The notes beneath the pieces are model-generated. The model saw only the letters and a list, made by a program, of their open reading frames with translations, ran no database searches and was not told the origin of the DNA. From Syntrophopropionicum sp964397525 (GTDB lineage Bacteria; Bacillota; Desulfotomaculia; Desulfotomaculales; Pelotomaculaceae), in assembly GCA_964397525.1 (NCBI GenBank), contig CAYNIY010000031.1, positions 1-16,446 of the forward strand: a DNA stretch of 16,446 nt, given 5' to 3'. Position 1 is the stretch's first letter, and every line of letters starts with the position of its first letter. The position numbers were made by a program, and so were the translations under genes. Shown here one piece after another: positions 1 through 10,000 of the stretch.

Positions 1-34
1 GTGGTTTGGTCCGCTCAAATTTCTGTTTTGCCAT
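1..34 (-). CDS. tuf: Elongation factor Tu, N-terminal fragment (runs off window)
   Basis: Only the first 11 codons are inside the window. They read MAKQKFERTKP, the usual EF-Tu N-terminus, and an AAGGAGG Shine-Dalgarno site lies at about 44-50, 9 nt before the ATG. EF-Tu is the GTPase that delivers aminoacyl-tRNA to the ribosome. Its position right after fusA is the standard str-operon order rpsL-rpsG-fusA-tuf, which supports the call despite the short fragment. The fusA-tuf gap is 81 bp and contains no convincing terminator, so tuf is probably cotranscribed with fusA. Confidence 0.9.
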   Translation of the reverse strand, partial: MAKQKFERTKP

Positions 35-115
35 TTGGTTCTTCCTCCTTAAATTCTAAATTGATGAGTATTTTGCTTTATTAAAAGAACTGTTAGGTTT
101 CTAACGTCCTATTTT

Positions 116-2191
116 TTACCCATGTCTTCTGGCTATGATACCTTCGGCTATATTATCCGGTATCTGGGCATAATTGCCGAGCTGCATGGTGTACGTACCC
201 CGCCCCTGTGTGCGGGAGCGCAGGTCAGTGGCATAGCCAAACATCTCTGAAAGCGGAACACTGGCATTGATTACCTGAGCTCCGAAACGCGGGCCCATTT
301 CCTCAATCCTGCCGCGCCGGGCATTGAGATCCCCGATCACATCACCCATATATTCTTCATTTACAACTACTTCTACTTTCATTACCGGCTCAAGCAATAC
401 CGGCCTGGCTTTCAAAGCAGCGTTCTTAAAGCCCATCGAACCGGCAATTTTAAACGCCATCTCAGATGAGTCAACCTCATGGTAGGAACCATCTAAAAGA
501 GTTACGGTCACATCAATAACGGGAAATCCCGCCAGGACACCGTTCTCCATGGCTTCTTTGACCCCAGCCTCAGCAGCGGGAATATATTCTCTGGGAACCG
601 TGCCGCCGATAATTTTATTAACAAACTGGAAGCCGGTCCCCGGCTGACCAGGTTCAATCTCCAGCACTACATGGCCGTATTGACCGCGTCCACCTGACTG
701 CCGGATAAACTTGCCCTCAGCCTTGGCCTTTTTCCGGATGGTTTCTTTATAAGCCACCTGGGGCCGCCCAACATTAGCTTCGACTTTGAATTCCCGCAGC
801 ATCCTGTCAACAATGATTTCCAGGTGCAGTTCACCCATGCCCGAGATCAGAGTCTGGCCGGTCTCTGTGTCCGTATTAATCCTGAAAGTCGGATCCTCTT
901 CGGCTAACTTCTGCAGTGCTACCCCCATTTTTTCCTGGTCAACTTTAGTTCTGGGTTCGATAGCTACCTGGATTACCGGTTCCGGGAATACCATGATTTC
1001 CAGTATGATCGGCGCCTTTTCATCACAAAGTGTATCTCCGGTTACAGTAGTTTTCAAGCCGACAGCTGCCACAATATCGCCAGTGCCAACTTCCTGAATG
1101 TCCTCCCGGTGATTGGCGTGCATGCGAAGAATTCGCCCGATCCTTTCCTTGCGCTTTTTAGCAGGATTGTATACATAAGAACCTGCTTTCAGCTGCCCTG
1201 AATAGACCCTGAAAAAAGTCAGCTTGCCCACATAAGGATCTGCCATAATCTTAAAAGCCAGTGCTGAAAACGGTTCCTCATCTCTGGGCAGGCGGATTTC
1301 CTCCTTGCCGGAATCAGGATTTATTCCCTTGACACCGGGCAGGTCTGTGGGAGCTGGCAGGTAATCCACTATAGCGTCAAGCAGCGGCTGAACACCTTTG
1401 TTCCTAAATGAAGATCCGCATATTACCGGTACAATCTTTACTGCGAGGGTGGCTTTACGCAGACCCGCTTTGAGATCCTCTTCGGACATGTCTTCTTCTT
1501 CAAGGTATTTCAGCATTGAGTCTTCGTTTACCTCGGCTACTGCTTCAATCAAACGGTTCCGCATTTTTTTTGCCTCTTCGACATATTCGGGAGGGATGGC
1601 GGTTTCCACGCAGCTTTCACCCAGGTCATCAGTATATATAATTGCCTTTTGCCGCACCAGGTCAATAATCCCGGAAAAGCTGTCTTCCATCCCAATGGGC
1701 ATTTGAATGGCAACAGGGTTGGATCCAAGCCGTTTCCTGATCATCTTTACGCCTTCATAAAAATCAGCGCCTACCCGGTCCATCTTATTTATATATGCTA
1801 TACGAGGCACACCATACTTATCGGCCTGCCGCCATACTGTTTCCGATTGGGGTTCAACACCACCGACAGAACAAAATACCGCGACCGCTCCGTCGAGTAC
1901 GCGCAGGGATCGTTCTACTTCTACTGTGAAGTCCACGTGGCCTGGCGTGTCGATGATATTAATCTGGCTGTCGCGCCACAGACAGCTGGTAGCGGCCGAG
2001 GTGATCGTTATCCCTCGCTCCTGCTCCTGGGCCATCCAGTCCATAGTGGCCGTTCCGTCGTGAACTTCCCCGATTTTATGAAGCCTGCCGGTGTAATACA
2101 GGATTCGCTCAGTGGTAGTTGTCTTGCCGGCGTCAATGTGGGCCATTATTCCGATGTTTCGAGTCTTATCCAACGATAGCTGACGCGCCAT
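116..2191 (-). CDS. fusA: Elongation factor G
   Basis: EF-G is the cytosolic GTPase that drives ribosomal translocation and, with ribosome recycling factor, splits post-termination ribosomes. The 691-aa product has normal family length. GTPase motifs are visible in order: G1 AHIDAGKTT at residues 17-25, the RGIT switch-I motif at 59-62, G3 DTPGH at 81-85 with the catalytic histidine H85, and G4 NKMD at 135-138. The conserved domain IV-V segments (for example GGRGQYGHV and RRGRIEEM) follow. The ATG at 2191 is preceded by a GGGGTGA Shine-Dalgarno-like site and lies 14 bp after rpsG, indicating translational coupling. No truncation or missing key residue is seen. Confidence 0.98.
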   Translation of the reverse strand: MARQLSLDKTRNIGIMAHIDAGKTTTTERILYYTGRLHKIGEVHDGTATMDWMAQEQERGITITSAATSCLWRDSQINIIDTPGHVDFTVEVERSLRVLDGAVAVFCSVGGVEPQSETVWRQADKYGVPRIAYINKMDRVGADFYEGVKMIRKRLGSNPVAIQMPIGMEDSFSGIIDLVRQKAIIYTDDLGESCVETAIPPEYVEEAKKMRNRLIEAVAEVNEDSMLKYLEEEDMSEEDLKAGLRKATLAVKIVPVICGSSFRNKGVQPLLDAIVDYLPAPTDLPGVKGINPDSGKEEIRLPRDEEPFSALAFKIMADPYVGKLTFFRVYSGQLKAGSYVYNPAKKRKERIGRILRMHANHREDIQEVGTGDIVAAVGLKTTVTGDTLCDEKAPIILEIMVFPEPVIQVAIEPRTKVDQEKMGVALQKLAEEDPTFRINTDTETGQTLISGMGELHLEIIVDRMLREFKVEANVGRPQVAYKETIRKKAKAEGKFIRQSGGRGQYGHVVLEIEPGQPGTGFQFVNKIIGGTVPREYIPAAEAGVKEAMENGVLAGFPVIDVTVTLLDGSYHEVDSSEMAFKIAGSMGFKNAALKARPVLLEPVMKVEVVVNEEYMGDVIGDLNARRGRIEEMGPRFGAQVINASVPLSEMFGYATDLRSRTQGRGTYTMQLGNYAQIPDNIAEGIIARRHG

Positions 2192-2205
2192 TCAAGATCA
2201 CCCCT

Positions 2206-2676
2206 TTACCACCTGTAATGCGCAAATGCTTTGTTAGCCTCCGCCATCTTGTGAGTATCTTCTCTTTTCTTAGCGGAAGCGCCTGTGCCTGCTGCAGCGT
2301 CCATAATTTCGCTGGCCAGTTTCTCTTCCATAGTCCGCCCTGCGCGATCCCTGGAATACTTTGTCAGCCAGCGGATTGCCAGGGTCTGCTTGCGGTCATG
2401 CCGTACTTCTATCGGCACCTGGTAGTTGGCGCCGCCTACCCTGCGAGCTTTAACTTCGAGGACCGGCATAATGTTTTTCATTGCCGCCTCAAATACCTCC
2501 AGGGGATTCTTGCCGGTTTTTTCTTTGATAATATCCAGTGCCCCATATACAACAGTCTCAGACAGACTCTTTTTGCCATCCAGCATAACCTGGTTGATCA
2601 GTTTGGTTAAAACCTTACTCCGGTAAACGGGGTCCGGTAAAACTTCACGCTTAGGAATTGCCCCTCTTCTAGGCAT
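2206..2676 (-). CDS. rpsG: 30S ribosomal protein S7
   Basis: S7 is the primary assembly protein of the 30S head. It binds the 3' major domain of 16S rRNA and lies near the E-site tRNA. The 156-aa product matches the usual bacterial length and carries the conserved PRRG start, the VGGANYQVPIEV segment and the C-terminal AFAHYRW. The ATG has a strong GGAGG site 7 nt upstream. It lies 45 bp after rpsL and 14 bp before fusA. In many bacteria S7 represses its own operon by binding the rpsL-rpsG spacer. I see no clear S7-type structure in this short spacer, so that regulation is not claimed here. Confidence 0.98.
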   Translation of the reverse strand: MPRRGAIPKREVLPDPVYRSKVLTKLINQVMLDGKKSLSETVVYGALDIIKEKTGKNPLEVFEAAMKNIMPVLEVKARRVGGANYQVPIEVRHDRKQTLAIRWLTKYSRDRAGRTMEEKLASEIMDAAAGTGASAKKREDTHKMAEANKAFAHYRW

Positions 2677-2721
2677 ACATTTCCCTCCTTTGCTATAAAT
2701 CTTGTAAATCTGTGAAAAAAT

Positions 2722-3096
2722 TTATTTTTTCGGCCGCTTAGATCCGTATTTTGAGCGTGCCTTGTTCCTGTTTTGCACGCCAGCGGAGTCGAGAGCACCG
2801 CGCACTATATGATATCTTACACCCGGGATATCTTTTACCCTGCCGCCGCGGACCAGGACAACCGAGTGCTCCTGTAAATTATGTCCAACACCTGGTATAT
2901 AGGAGGTTACCTCAATGCCGTTGGTAAGCCTTACCCGGGCCACTTTACGTAAAGCTGAGTTAGGCTTCTTGGGAGTTGTAGTGTATACCCTTGTGCAAAC
3001 ACCTCGCTTTTGCGGGCATTCTTTTAAGGCTGGGGCAGTTGATTTCTTGGTAATTTGTTCCCTGCCTTTGCGAACAAGTTGGCTGATAGTTGGCAT
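2722..3096 (-). CDS. rpsL: 30S ribosomal protein S12
   Basis: S12 sits at the decoding centre of the 30S subunit and contributes to codon-anticodon proofreading. The 124-aa product has the conserved MPTISQLVRKGR start, the TTTPKKPNSALRKV loop and the PGVGHNLQEHS and GRVKDIPGVRYH loops. The lysines altered in streptomycin-resistant mutants are both wild type. I start at the ATG at 3096, which gives the family N-terminus. A GTG five codons upstream (3111) overlaps the AAGGAGGTG Shine-Dalgarno site, so it is unlikely to be the start. The spacing from Shine-Dalgarno to the ATG is somewhat long, about 12-14 nt. It lies 45 bp after the L7Ae-like gene. Confidence 0.98.
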   Translation of the reverse strand: MPTISQLVRKGREQITKKSTAPALKECPQKRGVCTRVYTTTPKKPNSALRKVARVRLTNGIEVTSYIPGVGHNLQEHSVVLVRGGRVKDIPGVRYHIVRGALDSAGVQNRNKARSKYGSKRPKK

Positions 3097-3141
3097 GTCT
3101 TTAGAATACACCTCCTTCCGGTAAATAAAAGTTAAATATAA

Positions 3142-3393
3142 TCATTCTTCAACAATAGCAGCAACGGCGCAGCCCACCTCGATGTGACAGGCTTTGCCTA
3201 AAGACTGCATGGTATCAACCTGAATTATGGGGATGCCTTTTGAAGCGCTTAACTGGAGAATCGGCTCTACAACAAACCGATCGGCATTTTGTGCCACATA
3301 AACAGCCTTAGCCTGGCCGCGCTCTATAGCTTTCATGGTTTGCTTGGCGCCTACAGTTTTTTTCCGTGATGAAAGCAGACGCTCATTAGCCAT
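3142..3393 (-). CDS. L7Ae-family ribosomal protein-like, k-turn RNA-binding protein (YbxF/YlxQ type)
   Basis: This 83-aa protein belongs to the L7Ae/L30e family of small RNA-binding proteins that recognise kink-turn motifs. Family features seen are the basic N-terminal helix, the GAKQTMKAIERGQAKAVYVA core, the conserved alternating hydrophobic strand ending IPIIQVDT, and the GKACHIEVGCAVAAI C-terminus. In Firmicutes a homologue (YbxF of Bacillus) sits exactly here, between rpoC and rpsL. It is thought to be ribosome associated, and its cellular role is not well defined. I chose the ATG at 3393, downstream of a GGGAGG site. An in-frame start at 3423 would add ten residues absent from the family. 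It is 45 bp from both neighbours and probably cotranscribed with them. Confidence 0.93.
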   Translation of the reverse strand: MANERLLSSRKKTVGAKQTMKAIERGQAKAVYVAQNADRFVVEPILQLSASKGIPIIQVDTMQSLGKACHIEVGCAVAAIVEE

Positions 3394-3438
3394 GACAACA
3401 AAAACCTCCCAAAATTCAGACACTTAAATATCGTATCA

Positions 3439-6400
3439 TTACTGAAGTTCGTTGTCAATTACCTGACTGTCCATTTCCTCATCAATTATTTCATCTTCCA
3501 TCATATCTTCATCTTCAGCGCTGATCACAATGTTGCGATAGCGTGACATGCCTGTGCCGGCCGGAACGAGTTTGCCGATAATTACATTTTCCTTCAGTCC
3601 CAGCAGCGGGTCCGTCTTGCCTTTAATGGCCGCATCTGTCAGCACCCTGGTGGTCTCCTGGAAAGATGCTGCCGACAGGAAAGAATCGGTTGCCAGCGAG
3701 GCTTTGGTAATACCCATCAAAAGCGCCTTGGCCGTGGCTGGTTCGCCGCCTCTCATAATTGCCCGGTTGTTTTCATCCTCAAACTCAAATATATCGATCA
3801 AGCCGCCGGGCAGGAGATCGGTATCGCCAGGCTCTTCTAATTTAACCCGGCGCAGCATTTGACGGATCATCACTTCTATATGCTTGTCGTTGATATCTAC
3901 GCCCTGAAGCCTGTATACCCTTTGCACCTCTTGTAAAAGATATACCTGCACACCCTGAATTCCTTTGATCTTCAGCAGATCATGCGGGTTTACGGAGCCT
4001 TCGGTCAGTTCATCCCCGGCATAAATCCGATCGCCATCTCTGACTTTCAGGCGGGCGCCATAAGGTACCTGGTAAATAGTTTTTTCACCGTCGTCAGTTG
4101 TAGCTTCAATCTCCCTGCGCCCTTTTATTTCCCGCACCTCAACGGAGCCATCGGCTTCAGCAACAATAGCCTGACCTTTGGGCCTCCTTGCCTCGAAAAG
4201 CTCTTCAACCCGCGGCAGGCCCTGGGTAATATCATCCCCCGCAACGCCGCCGGTATGGAAAGTACGCATTGTGAGCTGTGTACCCGGCTCACCAATACTC
4301 TGAGCGGCAATGATGCCTACTGCCTCGCCGATATCCACCTTGTGGCCGGTGGCCAGGTTTCGCCCGTAGCACTTGACGCAGACTCCATAACGAGTCCTGC
4401 AGGTTAATACCGAACGAATTTTCACCTTGGTAATACCAGCTGCTATGATCTCCTCAGCCTGTTCTTCACTAATTTCCTTGTCGGCTGTAGCCAGTACTTC
4501 ACCTGTTTTCGGATGTATTATATCTTCCAGCGCAACACGCCCGTTAATGCGGTCTGCCAGTATTTCAATAACTTCATTACCGTCTTTTATTTCGATAACT
4601 TCGATCCCCTGGGCGGTACCGCAATCTACTTCCCGGACAATTACGTCCTGGGCGACATCCACCAGACGGCGTGTGAGATAGCCTGAGTCAGCCGTCCTCA
4701 GTGCGGTGTCAGCGAGACCTTTCCTGGCGCCGTGAGTTGATATAAAGTATTCCAGAACAGTCAGCCCTTCCCGGAAATTAGCCTTGATCGGCAGGTCGAT
4801 AATCCGGCCGGAGGGATCGGCCATCAGTCCGCGCATCCCCGCCAGCTGGCGGATTTGCTGAATATTACCTCGAGCGCCTGAGTTAGCCATCATGTATACC
4901 GGGTTGAAACGGTCGAGATCTGCGATTAACGCTTCTGTCACCATCTTGGTGGCATCATTCCAAATGCCGATCACTGTCTGGTAACGCTCCTCTTCAGTGA
5001 TCAGACCGCGGCGGAACTGAAGCTCTACCTTTTCTACCTGCATCTCGGCTTCTTTAAGAATTTTTGCTTTCTCCGGGGGAATAGTGATATCCTTAATCCC
5101 GATTGTTAAACCCGCCCTGGTGGCGTAAGTAAAACCTAGTTTTTTCACACCGTCCAGCAGCTTGGTTGTAGCTGAAAAGCCAAGCTTGCGGTAACACTTG
5201 TCCACAATCGTGCTCATCGCTTTCTTGTCCGCGACTTTATTGTAAAATCCGTCCCATTCCATTTGTTTCAGTTCTTCTGGTATTATGTCATTGAATAATA
5301 CCCTGCCGACTGTGGTCTCGACCAGGCCCAACCCGGGAATACGGACCTTTATCTTAGCATGCAGGCTGACTGCTCCGTTATCGTAAGCCATGACAGCCTC
5401 TGCCGGATCTTTAAATGCTTTGCCGCAGCCTAATGCATCCTTCTTTTCTGTGGTCAGGTAATAGCAGCCCAGAACCATGTCCTGGGTGGGTATGGCAACC
5501 GGCCGGCCATCCTTGGGATTTAAAATGTTGTTTGACGACATCATCAGCAGTCTGGCTTCTGCCTGTGCTTCCGCGGAAAGAGGAACGTGCACAGCCATTT
5601 GGTCCCCATCAAAGTCAGCGTTATAAGCAGTACATACCATCGGGTGAATCTGGATGGCCTTGCCGCTTACCAGCACCGGCTCAAACGCCTGTATCCCCAA
5701 ACGGTGCAGAGTGGGAGCGCGGTTCAACATAACCGGGTGATCTCTGATCACTTCTTCAAGGACATCCCAAACTTCCGGGCGCACCCGCTCAACCATCCGT
5801 TTTGCGCTCTTGATGTTATGCGCGTGGCCATCGTTAACCAATCGTTTCATCACAAAAGGCTTGAATAATTCCAGCGCCATTTCCTTGGGCAGACCACACT
5901 GATGAATGTGCAGATCCGGTCCCACGACAATAACAGATCGGCCTGAATAGTCAACCCTTTTCCCCAGCAGGTTCTGGCGGAAACGGCCCTGCTTACCTTT
6001 CAGCATGTCTGAAAGGGACTTTAGCGGCCGGTTGCCGGGACCTGTAACCGGACGCCCGCGGCGTCCGTTATCAATCAAGGCGTCCACCGCTTCCTGGAGC
6101 ATTCTCTTCTCATTCCGGACGATAATGTCCGGAGCGCCCAGGTCCAGCAGCCTTTTAAGTCGGTTATTGCGGTTGATCACCCGGCGGTAGAGGTCATTTA
6201 AATCTGATGTGGCGAAACGTCCGCCATCCAGCTGCACCATCGGCCGCAGTTCGGGAGGGATTACCGGAACAACTTCCAGGACCATACAATAGGGCTTGTT
6301 CCCGGACTTGCGGAAGGCCTCCACCACTTCCAGGCGGCGGATAGCCCTGATCTTGCGCTGACCGGTAACCTCCTTAAGTTCCTGGCGAAGATCCTTTGTG

Positions 6401-6960
6401 AGTTCTTCAAGATCGATCTCTTCCAGAAGCTTTTTAATCGCCTCTGCTCCCATGCTGGCCTTAAAAGACCCTTCGTATTTTTCCCGGTGTTCACGATACT
6501 CGGTTTCACTCAAGAGCTGTTTTTTAACCAGGCCGGTATCACCGGGGTCAGTTACAATATATGAAACAAAATATAAAACTTTTTCCAGTGATCGGGGAGA
6601 CATGTCCAGAAGCAGTCCCATCCGGCTTGGAATACCTTTAAAGTACCATATATGTGAAACCGGCGCGGCCAGCTCGATATGGCCAAGTCTTTCACGGCGC
6701 ACCTTGGAACGGGTGACTTCAACGCCGCACCTGTCACAAATAACTCCTTTATAGCGCACGCGCTTGTATTTACCGCAGTGACACTCCCAATCACGGGTAG
6801 GCCCAAAAATGCGTTCACAGAACAGGCCGTCCCTTTCAGGTTTTAAAGTGCGGTAATTTATAGTTTCAGGCTTCTTCACTTCACCGCTGGACCAGTCACG
6901 AATCTGTGCTGGTGTCGCCAAACCGATCCGGATACGATCAAAATTATTTAAATCCAGCAA
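3439..6960 (-). CDS. rpoC: DNA-directed RNA polymerase beta' subunit
   Basis: Beta' carries the catalytic Mg2+ site of RNA polymerase and the clamp that holds DNA. The product is 1173 aa, typical of Firmicutes, without the large insertions of proteobacterial beta'. An N-terminal zinc-binding site is formed by C60, C62, C75 and C78. The absolutely conserved NADFDGD motif is at 447-453, with metal-binding D449, D451 and D453. A second cysteine set (DCGT near residue 781, then CRTRYGVCVKCYG near 853-865) forms the other zinc site. The region IGEPGTQLTMRTFHTGG of the trigger-loop area follows. Translation starts with TTG at 6960, supported by an AAGGAGG site 7 nt upstream. The C-terminus is acidic. 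It follows rpoB by 62 bp and lies in the same transcript. Confidence 0.99.
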   Translation of the reverse strand: MLDLNNFDRIRIGLATPAQIRDWSSGEVKKPETINYRTLKPERDGLFCERIFGPTRDWECHCGKYKRVRYKGVICDRCGVEVTRSKVRRERLGHIELAAPVSHIWYFKGIPSRMGLLLDMSPRSLEKVLYFVSYIVTDPGDTGLVKKQLLSETEYREHREKYEGSFKASMGAEAIKKLLEEIDLEELTKDLRQELKEVTGQRKIRAIRRLEVVEAFRKSGNKPYCMVLEVVPVIPPELRPMVQLDGGRFATSDLNDLYRRVINRNNRLKRLLDLGAPDIIVRNEKRMLQEAVDALIDNGRRGRPVTGPGNRPLKSLSDMLKGKQGRFRQNLLGKRVDYSGRSVIVVGPDLHIHQCGLPKEMALELFKPFVMKRLVNDGHAHNIKSAKRMVERVRPEVWDVLEEVIRDHPVMLNRAPTLHRLGIQAFEPVLVSGKAIQIHPMVCTAYNADFDGDQMAVHVPLSAEAQAEARLLMMSSNNILNPKDGRPVAIPTQDMVLGCYYLTTEKKDALGCGKAFKDPAEAVMAYDNGAVSLHAKIKVRIPGLGLVETTVGRVLFNDIIPEELKQMEWDGFYNKVADKKAMSTIVDKCYRKLGFSATTKLLDGVKKLGFTYATRAGLTIGIKDITIPPEKAKILKEAEMQVEKVELQFRRGLITEEERYQTVIGIWNDATKMVTEALIADLDRFNPVYMMANSGARGNIQQIRQLAGMRGLMADPSGRIIDLPIKANFREGLTVLEYFISTHGARKGLADTALRTADSGYLTRRLVDVAQDVIVREVDCGTAQGIEVIEIKDGNEVIEILADRINGRVALEDIIHPKTGEVLATADKEISEEQAEEIIAAGITKVKIRSVLTCRTRYGVCVKCYGRNLATGHKVDIGEAVGIIAAQSIGEPGTQLTMRTFHTGGVAGDDITQGLPRVEELFEARRPKGQAIVAEADGSVEVREIKGRREIEATTDDGEKTIYQVPYGARLKVRDGDRIYAGDELTEGSVNPHDLLKIKGIQGVQVYLLQEVQRVYRLQGVDINDKHIEVMIRQMLRRVKLEEPGDTDLLPGGLIDIFEFEDENNRAIMRGGEPATAKALLMGITKASLATDSFLSAASFQETTRVLTDAAIKGKTDPLLGLKENVIIGKLVPAGTGMSRYRNIVISAEDEDMMEDEIIDEEMDSQVIDNELQ

Positions 6961-6980
6961 AAGAACGCCTCCTTATTAAT

Positions 6981-7001
6981 CATGGGTCATGGGTCGTGAT
7001 C
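6981..7001 (+). repeat. Short patch of 7-bp repeats in the rpoB-rpoC spacer
   Basis: Three adjacent heptamers, CATGGGT, CATGGGT and CGTGATC, occupy a third of the 62-bp spacer between rpoB and rpoC. They resemble the heptamer units found on both sides of the insert upstream of rplJ. The repeat lies just upstream of the rpoC Shine-Dalgarno site. No function can be assigned from sequence. Confidence 0.6.
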
Positions 7002-7022
7002 CTTATTCCTTAAAACTTGAAG

Positions 7023-10000
7023 CTATTCCTCATCCAGTTCAAAATCCTCGATCAGGAATTCTTCGGCCAAAACATCCTCTTCCTCAGTATCACCATCACT
7101 GTCACCATCTATTAATTCTTCACCCTCAGGAACAAGTTTTTCCTCTTCCTGGATGTCGATACCGAGTTCTTTGGCTGTCTCGGTAATATCGTCTTCGGCT
7201 TCTTTGATTTCAATCTCCCGTTCATCTTCAGACAGCACTTTTACATCCAAACCGAGGCTCTGTAATTCCTTGATCAAGACCTTGAATGATTCGGGGACAC
7301 CGGGTTCAGGTACGTTCTCTCCTTTAACAATGGCCTCATATGTTTTTACCCTGCCTACCACATCATCAGATTTGACAGTCAGTATTTCCTGCAGGGTATA
7401 TGCGGCGCCATAAGCCTCCAAAGCCCAGACCTCCATCTCTCCAAAGCGCTGGCCGCCGAACTGGGCTTTGCCGCCCAGGGGCTGCTGGGTCACTAAAGAG
7501 TAAGGGCCGGTGGAACGGGCATGTATCTTGTCATCAACCAGGTGGGCCAGTTTAAGCATATAAACATAACCCACCGTGATTTTATTGTCGAACGGCTGAC
7601 CGGTACGTCCGTCATATAAGGTTATCTTACCAGTATCTGGGAGTCCTGCTTCTTTAAGTTTATCAAGGACATCGCTCTCCCGCGCGCCGTTGAAAACCGG
7701 TGTGGCCACAGAGTATCCGAGTGTTTTGGCCGCCCAACCAAGGTGGGCTTCCAGCACTTGCCCCAAATTCATCCGCGAAGGAACTCCCAGGGGATTCAGT
7801 ACAATTTCAATTGGAGTGCCGTCAGGCAGGAATGGCATATCCTCCTCGGGCAGTATCCGTGCTATCACACCTTTGTTGCCGTGGCGGCCGGCCATCTTGT
7901 CTCCTTCGGAAATCTTGCGCTTCTGTGCAATGTAGACCCTTACCAATTGGTTCACACCAGGTGGCAGTTCGTCGCCGGCCTCCCTGGAAAAAACCTTGAC
8001 ATCCACGATTTTACCTGATTCACCATGAGGTACACGCAGGGAGGTATCTCTGACTTCCCTGGCCTTTTCACCAAAAATGGCCCTCAACAAACGCTCTTCC
8101 GCCGTTAACTCGGTCTCACCTTTAGGTGTTACTTTCCCAACCAGGATGTCCGCCGGACGCACCTCGGCCCCCACCCGGATGATGCCCCTGTCGTCGAGAT
8201 CTTTAAGGATCTCCTCGCCTACATTGGGTATATCCCTGGTAATTTCTTCCGGACCAAGTTTTGTATCCCGGGCATCGCATTCATATTCTTCTATATGAAT
8301 TGAAGTGAAAAATTCTTCCTTTACAGCTTTCTCACTAATCAGGATGGCATCTTCATAGTTATAGCCCTCCCAGGGCATAAAGGCCACAAGGATGTTCCGT
8401 CCCAGTGCCAGCTCACCCCTGTCAGTTGACGGGCCGTCGGCTATGACTTGACCTTCTTCAATCCGATCACCCTTACTGACCACGGGTTTCTGGTTGATAC
8501 AGGTACCCTGGTTCGATCGCGTGAACTTTAAAAGCTTGCGTTTTTCCAGTTCTCCGTTGTCACTTCTGATTTCAATGTTATTTGCCGTAACTCGCTCTAC
8601 TACTCCCGCATTCTTTGCCAGGACAACTACGCCGGAGTCGCGTGCTGCTTTATATTCGACACCGGTACCCACCAATGGGGCCTGCGCTTTTAACAGGGGC
8701 ACAGCCTGACGCTGCATGTTCGCACCCATGAGGGCCCGGTTGGCATCGTCATGCTCCAGGAAAGGGATTAACGCTGTTGCTATACTGAACACCTGCTTGG
8801 GAGACACGTCCATGTAATCAACTTTTTCCGCCGGCACTACAACGATGTCAGGGGAGCGGGCGTTGATCCTGTTCTCTGTAAAGCGTCCCTCCTCATCCAG
8901 AGGAGCGTTGGCCTGTGCGATAACGAAATCCTCTTCCTCATCCGCAGTAAGATAAACAATCTCCTCAGTTACCCGCTTGTTCTCCTTGTCAACTTTGCGA
9001 TAAGGGGTTTCTATAAAACCAAATTCGTTTATTCTGGCATATGTGCTCAACGACCCGATCAATCCGATATTGGGTCCTTCAGGTGTCTCAATAGGACACA
9101 TTCTGCCGTAGTGAGAATGGTGTACATCGCGGACCTCAAAACCGGCTCTTTCCCTGGAAAGGCCGCCCGGTCCAAGCGCCGAAAGCCGTCTTTTGTGTGT
9201 TAGTTCAGCCAGGGGATTTGTCTGATCCATAAACTGCGAAAGCTGGCTTGAACCAAAGAACTCTTTGATAGAGGCCACTACCGGCCTGATGTTGATCAAA
9301 ACCTGGGGCGTGATTACATCCACGTCCTGAATGGTCATTCTTTCCCTTACCACCCGCTCCATTCTGGACAGACCAATCCGGAACTGGTTTTGCAGCAGTT
9401 CACCTACAGAGCGCAGCCTGCGATTGCCCAAATGGTCGATGTCATCTACCTGTCCCTCTCCATTCATCAGCTTGAGCAGGTAACGAACCGTTTCAAATAT
9501 ATCCTCACTTGTCAGTTCCCTTATGAAATCATGCTGTTGAGGCAACTCGCTATTCGGGTTGGAATCAGCCTCGGGATCAGTGTCAGAATTTTCGACAGGA
9601 CGGTATAGGATGCCGTGTTTGAGCTTTTTTTGAATTTTATAACGGCCTACATTAGCCAGGTCATAGCGCTTGGGGTCAAAAAACAGCGCGCTTAAAAGGG
9701 AGCGGGCACTGTCTACTGTAGGCGGCTCCCCTGGTCTTAGGCGTTTATAAATTTCAACAAGTGCCTCTTCTTCGCTGTCTGTATTGTCACGACTCAGAGT
9801 TTCCTGAATATTTTTGTCTTCATTAAAAAGCTCTACTATTTTTACGCTGGAACCACAGCCCAAAGCCCGTACCAGTACAGTAGCGGGTATCTTCCTGGTG
9901 CGGTCGATACGGACAAATATGTGATCATTGACATCAGTTTCAAATTCCAGCCAGGCTCCCCTGTTTGGAATGATTGTTGCTGTAAAAAGCTTCTTTCCGG

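Noticed and set aside
91..105. GTTAG/CTAAC hairpin between fusA and tuf
   Set aside because: A 5-bp A/T-containing stem without a T-tract is too weak for a terminator.
786..2610. Long plus-strand ORFs opposite fusA and rpsG, up to 176 aa
   Set aside because: They are antisense shadows of strongly conserved genes, have no ribosome binding sites and encode nothing recognisable. The same holds for plus-strand ORFs opposite rpoC, rpoB, rplJ, rplA and rplK.
2677..3438. Three successive intergenic gaps of exactly 45 bp (rpsG-rpsL, rpsL-L7Ae, L7Ae-rpoC)
   Set aside because: The spacers are not similar in sequence and the value depends on start choice; treated as coincidence.
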